The notes under the pieces are model-generated. The model saw nothing but the letters and a program-made list of their open reading frames with translations. It made no database searches and had not been told where the DNA came from. Shown in pieces: positions 25,448 to 34,358 of a DNA stretch of 64,000 bases; the stretch's first letter is position 1, and every line of letters begins with the position of its first letter. The position numbers and the translations under genes are program-made. This DNA is from Flavobacterium sp. SUN046 (lineage in GTDB: Bacteria > Bacteroidota > Bacteroidia > Flavobacteriales > Flavobacteriaceae): NCBI RefSeq assembly GCF_028867965.1, contig NZ_JAPQNT010000009.1, forward strand, positions 56,683 to 120,682, written 5' to 3'.

Positions 25448-27274
25448 ATGAAAACTAAAAATTACCAAGGTTTAAGTAGTATCAAAATAATTAGTTTCGT
25501 ACTTATTTTATTTTTAGCTAGTTTTCAAAGTTTTTCTCAAGGTGGTTGTAGTTATCCTTATGTAGATAATGGTGGTGTATCTGGAGATTATTTACCCAAC
25601 ACTAGCACAACTACAACTTTTTGTCCGAGTTATCCCAGTGAGGTTGTTACAATAACTTTTAGTTCATTTAATGTTCAATCAGAATATGATGGATGGTATG
25701 TTTATGATGGAAGTTCTATTGCTGACCCTTTAATTTCTAGCACAAATCCAGCAGGATATGTTCCTGGTGGTTTAGCTGGTGCTTTTTGGGGTTCAACAAT
25801 TCCTGGTCCATTTACAGCTTCAAATCCTTCAGGATGTTTAACCTTTGTATTTAAAAGTGATGCAGCTATTCAAAATTCAGGTTATGTTGCGAATGTTAGT
25901 TGTGGTCCGCCACCATCAGGATTTAATCTTATTCCATTTTTAGATGCGAATAATAATGGTACTAAAGAAGTAAATGAAGTTACTTTTCCTCTAGGAGATT
26001 TTCAATACCAAAAAAATGGTGGAGCAACATTATACACTTCCGGCTCTTTTGGAAATAATTATTTAAGTGAAAATAATCCAACTAATACTTATGATTTTAC
26101 CTATCAATTGTATCCAAATTATAGTTCGATGTATAGTTTCACAGGTACTAATTACACAAATGTCTCTACTGGAACATTTCCTAATTTAGTGACTTTATAT
26201 TTTCCAGTTATTTCGTTAATAAATACTAATGATTTGAGTGTTAATGTTACAAATTTAAGCAAACCAAAAGCAGGTGCAACTTATATTAGTAGAATAAGTT
26301 ACACCAACAATGGCGATGTTGCTAATGGAACAATAACTTTTACAAATGATTCAGCTAATACTATTACAAATATAACAGCACCAAATAGTATAACGACAAC
26401 TACAACAGGATTTTCATTAAATTTTTACAATTTAGCTCCTTTTGAAACGCGATATGTAGATGTAAGAATGAGTGTGCCAAGTATTCCAACGGTTTCAATT
26501 GGACAGTTAATGACTAATTCAGCAAGTATTTCAACTCCAGCTACCGAAAGTAATTATTCTAATAATAATAGTAGTTTCACAGAAGCAGTTGTGGCATCAT
26601 ACGATCCAAACGATATTACGGAATCTCATGGTGAAAAAATTGTATACTCAACTTTTGCTCCAGATGATTATTTATTTTACACGGTTAGATTTGAGAATAC
26701 AGGAACAGCACCGGCATCAGATGTTGAAATTGTTGATGTTTTAAATTCTAATATTGATGAAACATCAATACAATTAGTTAGCTCCAGTTATCCAAATGTT
26801 TTAAACCGAAATGGAAATACTATTAGTTGGAAATTTAACAATATTGAACTTCCTGTTTCAATACCAAATACAAATACTGGTAAAGGATTTGTAACTTTTA
26901 AAGCAAAATTAAAATCAGGGTTTTCTGTTGGAACAGTAATTCCAAATACAGCATCAATTTACTTTGACACTAATCCAGCAATTGTAACAAATACATTTAC
27001 TACTGAATTTGTATCTACGCTTTCTAATTCGCAATTTGTTTTAAATTCTGATTTAAAGCTGACACCAAATCCTACAAAAGAATTTTTGAATATAAAATTA
27101 AATCAAAATTCATCTATTTCATCTATCTGCATTTTTAATACAATTGGTCAATTAGTATTAAAAGTTAATCCAACCAATGATAAATTAGATGTTAAAAACT
27201 TAGAATCAGGACTTTATTTTATAAAAATTGAATCAGATAAAGGTCTTTATCAAAGTAAATTCATAAAAGAATAG
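25448..27274 (+). CDS. Type IX secreted protein with CUB domain and DUF7619-type repeat domain
   Basis: A 608-residue secreted adhesin-like protein. Signal peptide ends near FQSFSQ (about 30). Residues ~32-150 resemble a CUB domain (ITFSSFNVQSEYDGWYVYDG, later CLTFVFKSD). A calcium-type loop (FLDANNNGTKEVNE) follows, then a DUF11-like domain (DLSVNVTNLSKPKAG). The next module opens SYDPNDITESHGEKI and ends NTASIYFDTNPAIVTN, the hallmark of a C-terminal domain frequent in flavobacterial surface proteins. The last ~75 residues (LTPNPTKEFLNIKL ... LESGLYFIKIES) are a type A type IX sorting domain. No enzyme motif is seen. A strong terminator follows. Confidence 0.85.
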   Translation: MKTKNYQGLSSIKIISFVLILFLASFQSFSQGGCSYPYVDNGGVSGDYLPNTSTTTTFCPSYPSEVVTITFSSFNVQSEYDGWYVYDGSSIADPLISSTNPAGYVPGGLAGAFWGSTIPGPFTASNPSGCLTFVFKSDAAIQNSGYVANVSCGPPPSGFNLIPFLDANNNGTKEVNEVTFPLGDFQYQKNGGATLYTSGSFGNNYLSENNPTNTYDFTYQLYPNYSSMYSFTGTNYTNVSTGTFPNLVTLYFPVISLINTNDLSVNVTNLSKPKAGATYISRISYTNNGDVANGTITFTNDSANTITNITAPNSITTTTTGFSLNFYNLAPFETRYVDVRMSVPSIPTVSIGQLMTNSASISTPATESNYSNNNSSFTEAVVASYDPNDITESHGEKIVYSTFAPDDYLFYTVRFENTGTAPASDVEIVDVLNSNIDETSIQLVSSSYPNVLNRNGNTISWKFNNIELPVSIPNTNTGKGFVTFKAKLKSGFSVGTVIPNTASIYFDTNPAIVTNTFTTEFVSTLSNSQFVLNSDLKLTPNPTKEFLNIKLNQNSSISSICIFNTIGQLVLKVNPTNDKLDVKNLESGLYFIKIESDKGLYQSKFIKE

Positions 27275-27292
27275 ATAAATAACAAAATCATT

Positions 27293-27318
27293 AAAAAGTC
27301 AGCGAAAGTTGACTTTTT
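27293..27318. terminator. Bidirectional terminator with GAAA tetraloop
   Basis: AAAAAGTCAGC (27293-27303) pairs with GTTGACTTTTT (27308-27318, one G-T pair) closing on GAAA. T-runs lie on both strands, serving the convergent genes at 25448-27274 and 27319-27960. Confidence 0.9.
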
Positions 27319-27960
27319 TTATTTCTGTTCCAACCAGTTTTTAAAGTCAAAGAAATTTTGTGGTGCAACGCCATGTCCAACAGTATATTCTTTATAAACA
27401 ATATCAATTCCTAATTCTTTCAATAATGGTGCTGCTTTTCGAGCCCAATCAACTGGTACAACTTGGTCAACTGTTCCGTGAGAAGCAAATATTTTTAAAT
27501 TTGAAAAATCATTTTTCTCAAAATTTGGTTTAGCAATTTCAGCATTAAAATAACCACTCATAGCAACAACACGTTGTACTTTTTCAGGATAAGAAACTGC
27601 AATTGCATAACTCAAAATACAGCCTTGACTAAAACCAATCAAAGTTACGTCTGAAGCATCAATTGCTTGATTTGCAACCAATTCATCAATAAAATTAGCT
27701 ATTATATCTCTTGATTCTTGCGCTTGATTAATATCAGAAAATTTGTTTTCATCAGCATCAAAATTTATAGCATACCATGCGTAACTTCCGTATTGCATGT
27801 CAAAAGGCGCTCGAGCAGAAATAACATAATATTCATCAGGAAGTTCTGAGGCAAATGAAAATAAATCTTCTTCGTTGCTACCATATCCGTGAAGTAAAAG
27901 TAATAACGGATTTTTGTCTAATTTTATTTTTGGCTCTCGAACTAAGTGATGAAGTGTCAT
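27319..27960 (-). CDS. Phospholipase/carboxylesterase-family serine esterase
   Basis: A 213-residue cytoplasmic alpha/beta hydrolase of the carboxylesterase/thioesterase (Abhydrolase_2) type. The triad is complete: S111 in LIGFSQGC, D165 in HGTVDQVVP and H196 in VGHGVAP. The oxyanion loop is LLHGYGSNEED (23-32). The size matches bacterial YpfH-like esterases that act on short acyl esters. The gene stands alone, convergent with the CUB-domain gene and divergent from the next pair. Confidence 0.9.
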   Translation of the reverse strand: MTLHHLVREPKIKLDKNPLLLLLHGYGSNEEDLFSFASELPDEYYVISARAPFDMQYGSYAWYAINFDADENKFSDINQAQESRDIIANFIDELVANQAIDASDVTLIGFSQGCILSYAIAVSYPEKVQRVVAMSGYFNAEIAKPNFEKNDFSNLKIFASHGTVDQVVPVDWARKAAPLLKELGIDIVYKEYTVGHGVAPQNFFDFKNWLEQK

Positions 27961-28085
27961 TTTTAAAGTATTTTATAAATTTGAAATTAAAGCGTACATT
28001 TGTTAGAATGAATTATTTAAAACCTAAATAAGAATTCTAATTTTAGTGCAAAAATACATTCTATTATTTCAAATTGTTGTGCCGA

Positions 28086-28718
28086 ATGAAAAAAAATATC
28101 TTAGTATTAATTATAATATTGATTCATTTGTTCAGTTTTGGACAAAGTAAATTTGATATTTCATACAACGAAACAATTACACTTAAAAAATTAGAAAAGA
28201 CTACAATTTTTACTATTTCTAGTGATTACGGAATTGTAAATTTAACCGGCGATGCAATTAATCAGTATAAATTTAAAAAACCCGGAATCTATTTGATACA
28301 AGTGATTCAGAAAATTGAAAACTCTGGAGAAGAATGCAATCATCCAATTTTACCATCACAAATTACTGTAAATGTTAGTCGAATTAAAATGAAATTTGAT
28401 TCAAGCAAACTAAAATTTTCTGAATTAATAAAAAAAAATACGGAAACCTCAGGAAGTACATTAAGTATTCCGGTTGTAATTGAAACATTTGATAATAAGT
28501 CAGTTATGATGAATGTAATGCCAATAAATTCATCTGGAATTGGTACGTCAATAACGGCAACTTTAAAAAATGAATTTCAAAATCTATCAACAGGAAAACA
28601 TATACTAGTTTATGATTTGAAAGGAATTACCAATCAAAATTCGTTCTTAATGTTTGATTTTATTGATGCTAATGGCAAAATTCAATCAGTTTCTTTAAAA
28701 TCACCAATCGAAAATTAG
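28086..28718 (+). CDS. Secreted protein of unknown function
   Basis: A 210-residue exported protein; signal peptide ends near LFSFGQ (about 20). The ATG at 28086 is chosen over a TTG 12 bp upstream because it begins directly with the MKKN signal. The mature part is beta-rich with stretches like YKFKKPGIYLIQVIQKIE and TGKHILVYDL, resembling an Ig-like fold. No motif is recognised. It is 3 bp before a giant type IX secreted protein and is very likely co-transcribed with it. Confidence 0.8.
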   Translation: MKKNILVLIIILIHLFSFGQSKFDISYNETITLKKLEKTTIFTISSDYGIVNLTGDAINQYKFKKPGIYLIQVIQKIENSGEECNHPILPSQITVNVSRIKMKFDSSKLKFSELIKKNTETSGSTLSIPVVIETFDNKSVMMNVMPINSSGIGTSITATLKNEFQNLSTGKHILVYDLKGITNQNSFLMFDFIDANGKIQSVSLKSPIEN

Positions 28719-28721
28719 ATT

Positions 28722-31643
28722 ATGAAAGCACTGTATTCATTTCTGATATTCCTTTTAAGTATCAATTTTGCTGCAGCTCAATGTGGTAATTCTATTTTTT
28801 GTAACGCCAATACCGGAGTGTACTCTAATGATACTGCAGCCGATATTGCTTATGACAATATGAGTTCTGGATTTCATACTACCTGCATAAAAGAGCCGTC
28901 TGGTAATTGGAAAGTTTGGGGCGAATATGTTGCCAATGATGGTTTTTCAAATGTTCTTTCGCCAATAGATTTTGATGTGACCAATTATCCAGCACTTACT
29001 GGAACTATCTATAAAATGGTTATTGGTTCTAATTTTGGTCAAACCATACAATTGATAGTTTTAACCTCAGACGGATTATTTGTTTTAGGAACCGAAGGTG
29101 CTGTTATAAGTGATGATATCACCACTTCAACTACTTTTCAAAAGATTACGATTAATGGAAAAACCGACGGATTGCCAACAAATATTTCTCCGGTTGATGT
29201 TAAAATGATGTTTGCCACATCTTATTCATTAATGCTCACAACTTGTAGTGGTGAAGTTTATGTACTTTCTCAAGATGAATTTATGCGTGGTGATGGCGGA
29301 GTTGGTTCGGCATTAGAATGGAGTAAAGTTATGCAAAACGCTTCGACACCATTAAATAATGTAGTTGTAGCTCGAGGAAATTCTAAAGTTGGTTTTGCTT
29401 TAAAAGCAAATGGCTCTTTATGGACTTGGGGTTATCAAACTTTTCTTGGCGATGGTTCTTTCTCTTTAAGTAGAAGTTTTGCTGAGCAAATGGTACTTCC
29501 GTCAGGATTAACAGGAATTAAAATGATTCAATGTACCAATGATTTTTTTACAACTTCGGTAGATAATACTATTTCGTATTATATTCTTGGAACCGATAAA
29601 AAAATATATTCTTTAGGAACCAATAATAAAGGTCAACTTGGCGATAGAACTTCAATTGATAGATTTGTTTGGGTAAATGCCAAAAATCCAGATAATTCAA
29701 TTATTTCTGATGCGGCATGGATTTCATGTAACGAACATGATGAAAATTTATCATCGCTTGCAGTAATTAAAACTAATGGCGTTTTGTACACTTGCGGTAA
29801 CAACAGTTATTATATGATAGGTCGAACTAATGGTGGCGCAAACATAGATGGCGATATAAATTATCTTGATTTACCTACCGGAATTTCGGCTACCGATTTT
29901 ATAACTTATGCCGAAGCTGGCGGACACACTTGCGCATTAATAAAACGTTGCACCGCTAAATATGGTTATGTTGGTCATCGAATAAGAGGTTCAATTGGTG
30001 ACGGCTCCGATGTGATTGAAACTATTCCATCGTATGATTTTATATCGCCACCAGCAATAGCAGTTTGTGGAGCCCAATATACTGTCCCAACAATTGTAAC
30101 TTCTAACGCTTCAATTTGTTCCGGACAAACGGCAATTTTTACAATTACTGGTGCAATTGGTGATGTAGTTTCTTATACTATTAACGGAAGTTCAAATCAA
30201 TCTGTTACAATTGGACCATCAGGTTCTGCACAGGTTACCGTTGTTGGAGCAACAAGCAATCAAACGATTACTTTAATAAAAATAACCGATACCAATGCTA
30301 CTTGTTCTTATGATTTATTAATTTCTGCAACTGTCATAATAATACAACCAATACCAGTTTTTGCGCAAGTTCCTCCCATTTGTGAAAGACAAATAATTAA
30401 TCCGTTATTATCAACTTCAATTAATGGGATTGAAGGAGTTTGGTCACCAGCATTTAATAATCTTCAAACTACAACCTACACTTTTACGCCTTTAAGTTCT
30501 TGTGCAAGTGCAGTGCAGATGACTGTTGTGGTTACTCCAACAAATGTTCCTACATTCAATCAAGTTGCGCCAATATGTGAAAATACGCCGCTATCAGATT
30601 TACCTTTAATCTCAATTAATGGTTATAATGGTAGTTGGTCACCAGCTTTAAATAATCTTCAAACTACCACTTATACTTTTACTCCAACGCCAATATCTGG
30701 TGTTTGCATTGATTATTCTTACATGACAATTGTGGTTAATCCAAAAATCACACCAACTTTTACTCAAATTTCACCTATTTGCGAAGGCAGTATTTTAACT
30801 AATTTGCCAACGACATCGAATAACGGAGTTCAAGGAAGTTGGTCGCCAGCAATGAATAATCTTCAAACTACAGTTTATACTTTTACACCAACATCTAGTT
30901 TTTGTACTAATTCTGCACAAATGACAATTGTAGTAAACCCAAAAGTAACTCCGGTTTTTCCAGTTTTTCCAACGTTATGTTATGGCGATACACTATTTAA
31001 TTTACCTTTAATTTCTAGTAATGGAATTTCTGGAAGTTGGTCTCCGGCATTAAATAATACAGCTACTACAACGTACACATTTACACCAAATAGTTCAGAA
31101 TGTGCTTACAATGCATCGGTTTTAATTCCGGTTTATAGCGATTTTGATTTTGATTTAACAACAATTTGTAGCAACCATGATTTTATAATTGAAACCAATA
31201 CAAGTTCAAACAATTTAGAATATACTTGGCAAATTAATACTGTAAACGTTTATTCGGGCATAAATTTTAATTTATCGGCTTACTTGAATAGTACTCCAAC
31301 TGTTGAATCGTTTCCGATAACAATTACAGTTACTGCTAAAAGCACTAGTAATTGTTTTAAAACAAAAAGTATCACAATAAATTCTGTTTTTTGTGATATT
31401 CCAAATGTGATTACACCTAATAATGATAATTTCAATGATTCCTTTGATTTGACTTTACTAAATCCGAAGAATTTAATAATTTACAATCGTTGGGGTGTAA
31501 AAGTGTATGAAAAACAAAATTATTTGAACGAATGGCACGGACAAAATAGTAAGGAAAAAAGTCTGCCTGATGGCGTTTATTTTTATGTTATTGATTTACA
31601 AACTGGTGATAGTAAAGCAGGTTGGGTTCTTGTAAAGTTTTAA
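28722..31643 (+). CDS. Type IX (type B) secreted protein with RCC1-like and repeated beta domains
   Basis: A 973-residue secreted protein. A signal peptide ends near AAAQ (about 19). Residues ~50-430 carry RCC1/beta-propeller-like repeats (SLWTWGYQTFLGDGS, IYSLGTNNKGQLGDR, VLYTCGNNSYYMIG). Residues ~540-790 hold four ~70-residue repeats with the pattern (P)ICE....L...SINGxxGSWSPAxNNLQTTTYTFTP, each ending in a conserved hydrophobic strand. The last ~85 residues (VITPNNDNFNDSF, then NRWGVKVYE, then LPDGVYFYVID) are the gliding-motility-associated C-terminal domain, a type B type IX sorting signal. Probably a cell-surface adhesin. It is 3 bp downstream of a small secreted protein. Confidence 0.88.
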   Translation: MKALYSFLIFLLSINFAAAQCGNSIFCNANTGVYSNDTAADIAYDNMSSGFHTTCIKEPSGNWKVWGEYVANDGFSNVLSPIDFDVTNYPALTGTIYKMVIGSNFGQTIQLIVLTSDGLFVLGTEGAVISDDITTSTTFQKITINGKTDGLPTNISPVDVKMMFATSYSLMLTTCSGEVYVLSQDEFMRGDGGVGSALEWSKVMQNASTPLNNVVVARGNSKVGFALKANGSLWTWGYQTFLGDGSFSLSRSFAEQMVLPSGLTGIKMIQCTNDFFTTSVDNTISYYILGTDKKIYSLGTNNKGQLGDRTSIDRFVWVNAKNPDNSIISDAAWISCNEHDENLSSLAVIKTNGVLYTCGNNSYYMIGRTNGGANIDGDINYLDLPTGISATDFITYAEAGGHTCALIKRCTAKYGYVGHRIRGSIGDGSDVIETIPSYDFISPPAIAVCGAQYTVPTIVTSNASICSGQTAIFTITGAIGDVVSYTINGSSNQSVTIGPSGSAQVTVVGATSNQTITLIKITDTNATCSYDLLISATVIIIQPIPVFAQVPPICERQIINPLLSTSINGIEGVWSPAFNNLQTTTYTFTPLSSCASAVQMTVVVTPTNVPTFNQVAPICENTPLSDLPLISINGYNGSWSPALNNLQTTTYTFTPTPISGVCIDYSYMTIVVNPKITPTFTQISPICEGSILTNLPTTSNNGVQGSWSPAMNNLQTTVYTFTPTSSFCTNSAQMTIVVNPKVTPVFPVFPTLCYGDTLFNLPLISSNGISGSWSPALNNTATTTYTFTPNSSECAYNASVLIPVYSDFDFDLTTICSNHDFIIETNTSSNNLEYTWQINTVNVYSGINFNLSAYLNSTPTVESFPITITVTAKSTSNCFKTKSITINSVFCDIPNVITPNNDNFNDSFDLTLLNPKNLIIYNRWGVKVYEKQNYLNEWHGQNSKEKSLPDGVYFYVIDLQTGDSKAGWVLVKF

Positions 31644-31647
31644 TTAT

Positions 31648-32322
31648 TTAGTAACAAATCTTTATTTTTATTGGTTGCATAAGAGTAGGTTTTTCATTTG
31701 AATCATTTTTAATGTATTCGAAATAATCTTTATAAAACCATTTTCCATTTCTATTTTCTAAAAAATCTCTTATTTTAGTTGGATCTAAAACTTCATTTTT
31801 TCCATAAGAAAAAGCATTTTCATTAACTTCGAACGATTGTAATTCTTTCCATTCATTGGAACAATAACTGTAAATTTTGCAACTGTTTAGTAAACTCCAA
31901 TCGCAATAATCAATAACTAGCGCAACTTCATCTTTTTGATCATTGTTATTATCTCCAATATTTATCAAGCAATAAGTACCAAAACTCCAACCTAAATCAA
32001 GTTGATTTATATTTTTATTTGATGATTTTAATGAAGTTTGAATATCATGTTTAGAATAATACCAAACAGTACTGTCAAAATCATTGATAAATGGAATTTC
32101 GGTAATAATATGTTTTTGATTTTCTGAAGTATGGATTTCAGTTAAAGTGTCTAGCTTTTTGTCTCCATTAAAATCGCCTACAATAAAACTACTTGTCAAT
32201 TTTTGTTTTCTAATAATTGGAATTGACTTTAATGTTTTTATAGGTAATTTTTTATTTGAATTTTTGCAAGAATATAATGTTATAAAAAAAGCAAGAACAA
32301 CAAACCATAAAGAAAATCGCAT
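31648..32322 (-). CDS. Lipoprotein of unknown function
   Basis: A 224-residue lipoprotein with lipobox LYSC (Cys19). Residues ~45-70 (SSFIVGDFNGDKKLDTLTEI) form an FG-GAP/VCBS-like calcium loop, D-x-N-G-D-x-x-x-D, and a second appears as INIGDNNNDQKDEVALVID. These suggest a partial beta-propeller repeat. The rest is not recognised. Its start overlaps the stop of the upstream membrane-protein gene by one base (TAATG), so it is the last gene of the operon that begins at 36283. Confidence 0.78.
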   Translation of the reverse strand: MRFSLWFVVLAFFITLYSCKNSNKKLPIKTLKSIPIIRKQKLTSSFIVGDFNGDKKLDTLTEIHTSENQKHIITEIPFINDFDSTVWYYSKHDIQTSLKSSNKNINQLDLGWSFGTYCLINIGDNNNDQKDEVALVIDYCDWSLLNSCKIYSYCSNEWKELQSFEVNENAFSYGKNEVLDPTKIRDFLENRNGKWFYKDYFEYIKNDSNEKPTLMQPIKIKICY

Positions 32323-32648
32323 TAAAAATTACTAAACCATTTTTGAAACCATTTTCCCAGTAGTGGAAGTGGTGTAACTTCACCTTTTGCTGCAGTGAAA
32401 ATTCCATAAATAGTTAAGACTGATATGAAAATCCACATTGGTGCAGCAACCATTATATTTTCAAAATAACTTATTGAAATTCCTAAAGTAATGAAAGTCA
32501 ATGTTAATCCCAATCCTTGTCGAATGTGAAATGACGCAAATTTATTCTTGTTTTCAGAATTCATAGATAATGCAATTAACACTCCTATTATTAAGATGTA
32601 ACTTGTTATTGCTGCTGATTTTCCTTCTTCAATTATTTTTTGATCCAT
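32322..32648 (-). CDS. Small Tic20/DUF4870-like membrane protein
   Basis: A 108-residue membrane protein with three predicted helices (about 12-30, 45-65, 72-90). KSAAITSYILIIGVLIAL, then FASFHIRQGLGL, is the pattern of the DUF4870/Tic20-like family, in which a conserved H-x-R-Q-G/A sits in the loop after helix 1. The start MDQKII at 32648 is favoured over one three codons earlier. It lies between two lipoprotein genes with 1-bp spacing on each side. Its function is unknown. Confidence 0.82.
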   Translation of the reverse strand: MDQKIIEEGKSAAITSYILIIGVLIALSMNSENKNKFASFHIRQGLGLTLTFITLGISISYFENIMVAAPMWIFISVLTIYGIFTAAKGEVTPLPLLGKWFQKWFSNF

Positions 32649-32649
32649 T

Positions 32650-33099
32650 TTAATCAATTTTTATGCTACTTTTGGTTTCAATATTGGTTCTTTTATCAAA
32701 AATTATATCATAATATTTTGCTTCACCAACCTTTCCAGTGATTAATAATTTTGTTCTTCCAGCTTCTAAATCTTTTTTGTCAAAAGTTTTAATTGAAATT
32801 TCTTCATTAAAATTTTTATCAAAAATAAAATAAATTACAACTTTATTGTTTTTTCCTCCTAAAGAATCATTTTCAATACTAAATTTACCGGTTTTTAATC
32901 CTTTAGAAGTTAATTTATCTGAAATTTTAATAGTACAATCCAACGATCTATCGACTCCTTCGGTAACACCTTCAACGAATTCAGTAGCCGTTTTTCCGAC
33001 AGCTTCTCCACTTTTATTAATTGTTTCCTTAGCTGTTTCCTTAACTTTATTACAAGAAAAAAAAAATATAATTATGACAAAAAGTGACGTTTTTTTCAT
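32650..33099 (-). CDS. Small lipoprotein of unknown function
   Basis: A 149-residue lipoprotein with lipobox FFSC (Cys16). An amphipathic K/E-rich helix follows (KVKETAKETINKSGEAVGKTATEFVEG, given here as a description of residues ~18-45), then a beta-rich domain. No catalytic motif. It is 5 bp after the dihydroorotase-like gene, so co-transcribed with it. Role unknown. Confidence 0.78.
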   Translation of the reverse strand: MKKTSLFVIIIFFFSCNKVKETAKETINKSGEAVGKTATEFVEGVTEGVDRSLDCTIKISDKLTSKGLKTGKFSIENDSLGGKNNKVVIYFIFDKNFNEEISIKTFDKKDLEAGRTKLLITGKVGEAKYYDIIFDKRTNIETKSSIKID

Positions 33100-33104
33100 T
33101 CTAT

Positions 33105-34358
33105 TTAATTTAAAACTAATTGTGTATTATTGCAAATTCCGATAACTTTTCCTTTCATTTTGCTTCCAAGAAAAGCCGAATTTTTAGATTTTGATAAAAT
33201 ATTTTCTTTAGTAAAAATCCATTCAGAATCTGTTGTGAATAAAGTTAAATTAGCTTTATTGCCTTCTGAAATTTCATGTTGAGGTATTTTAAAAATTGAT
33301 TTTCCAGAAGTTAGTTTTTCTACAATTTTATCTAAAGGTAAAACTGTTAACAAAGCTCCAAAGGCACTTTCTAATCCGATTGTTCCGTTTTTAGCCAAAT
33401 CAAATTCCATTTTTTTATGCTCAATATCAATAGGATTATGATCGGAAGTTATGGCATCAATTGTATTATCTAAAACTCCAGATAATAAAGCGATTCTATC
33501 GTTTTCAGTTCGCAATGGTGGCGCAACTTTATATCTTGTATCGAATTCGTTTAATTTTTCATCAGTCAATACTAAATTATGAACGGCAACACTGCATGTA
33601 ACTTGTAAACCTTTTGCTTTAGCATTGCGAATCAATTCTACCGATTTTGCTGTAGAAATAGTTGGAATATGCAATTTTCCGCCAGTATATTCTAATAAAA
33701 ACAAGTTTCTTGCCACAATCAATTCTTCTGCTAGATTCGGAATTCCTTTTAAACCCAATCCTGTAGAAACGATACCTTCATTGGCAACGCCATTTCCTTT
33801 TATTTTTTCGTCTTGACAAAAAGCGATTACCAATCCGTCAAAATCTTGAACATATTGCAATCCGATTTTCAATAAATTAGCATTGGATAAACTCTTATTA
33901 TAATCACCAAAAGCAATTGCTCCAGCATTTTTCATGTCAAATAATTCCGCTAAATCAGTTCCGTCACTATTTTTGGTTAAAGCTCCAATTGGAAATAATT
34001 CGGTTGCCGTAGCAGTTGCTTTTTGTTTCACAAATTGTACTTGCGATTGATTGTCAATAATAGGGAAGGAGTTAGGTTGTAATGCAATTGCTGTAAATCC
34101 ACTTTTTGCTGCAACATGTAATCCATTTGCGATTGTTTCTCGGTCTTCAAATCCTGGTTCGCCAAGTGAAACACTACTATCAAACCAACCTTGCGAAAGA
34201 TGTAAATTGGAATATTTTATTTCTTGATAATCAGCATCTGAAGTTAAATTTGCACCAATTTTTTCAATGATTCCATTGTTGATTTTTACGTCAACTATTT
34301 GGTTGTGAAAAGCACTTTTTGGATCGATAATTTTGGCTTCTTTGATTATGATTTTCAT
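33105..34358 (-). CDS. Dihydroorotase-like amidohydrolase lacking the HxH metal motif
   Basis: A 417-residue amidohydrolase-fold protein of the class I dihydroorotase group, normally the third step of pyrimidine synthesis. The first metal motif DxHxHLREPG is here D60-S-S-V-S-L-G-E-P-G: both histidines are Ser (62, 64) and the Arg is Gly. Other family histidines remain in LHIPTIST, AVHNLVLTD and TSDHNPI. This suggests a non-catalytic or altered PyrC paralogue, as known for PyrC-like partners of ATCase in some bacteria. The ATG at 34358 is favoured, since it overlaps the stop of the upstream gene as ATGA. An enzyme with activity is not excluded. Confidence 0.82.
   Translation of the reverse strand: MKIIIKEAKIIDPKSAFHNQIVDVKINNGIIEKIGANLTSDADYQEIKYSNLHLSQGWFDSSVSLGEPGFEDRETIANGLHVAAKSGFTAIALQPNSFPIIDNQSQVQFVKQKATATATELFPIGALTKNSDGTDLAELFDMKNAGAIAFGDYNKSLSNANLLKIGLQYVQDFDGLVIAFCQDEKIKGNGVANEGIVSTGLGLKGIPNLAEELIVARNLFLLEYTGGKLHIPTISTAKSVELIRNAKAKGLQVTCSVAVHNLVLTDEKLNEFDTRYKVAPPLRTENDRIALLSGVLDNTIDAITSDHNPIDIEHKKMEFDLAKNGTIGLESAFGALLTVLPLDKIVEKLTSGKSIFKIPQHEISEGNKANLTLFTTDSEWIFTKENILSKSKNSAFLGSKMKGKVIGICNNTQLVLN

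Noticed and set aside
27995-28002. TACATTTG between the divergent esterase and secreted-protein genes
   Set aside because: The only upstream TTTG is 11 bp away, so a full promoter is not supported.
28074-28085. TTG start for the secreted protein at 28086
   Set aside because: It would add four residues before a clean MKKN signal peptide; ATG at 28086 is far more natural.
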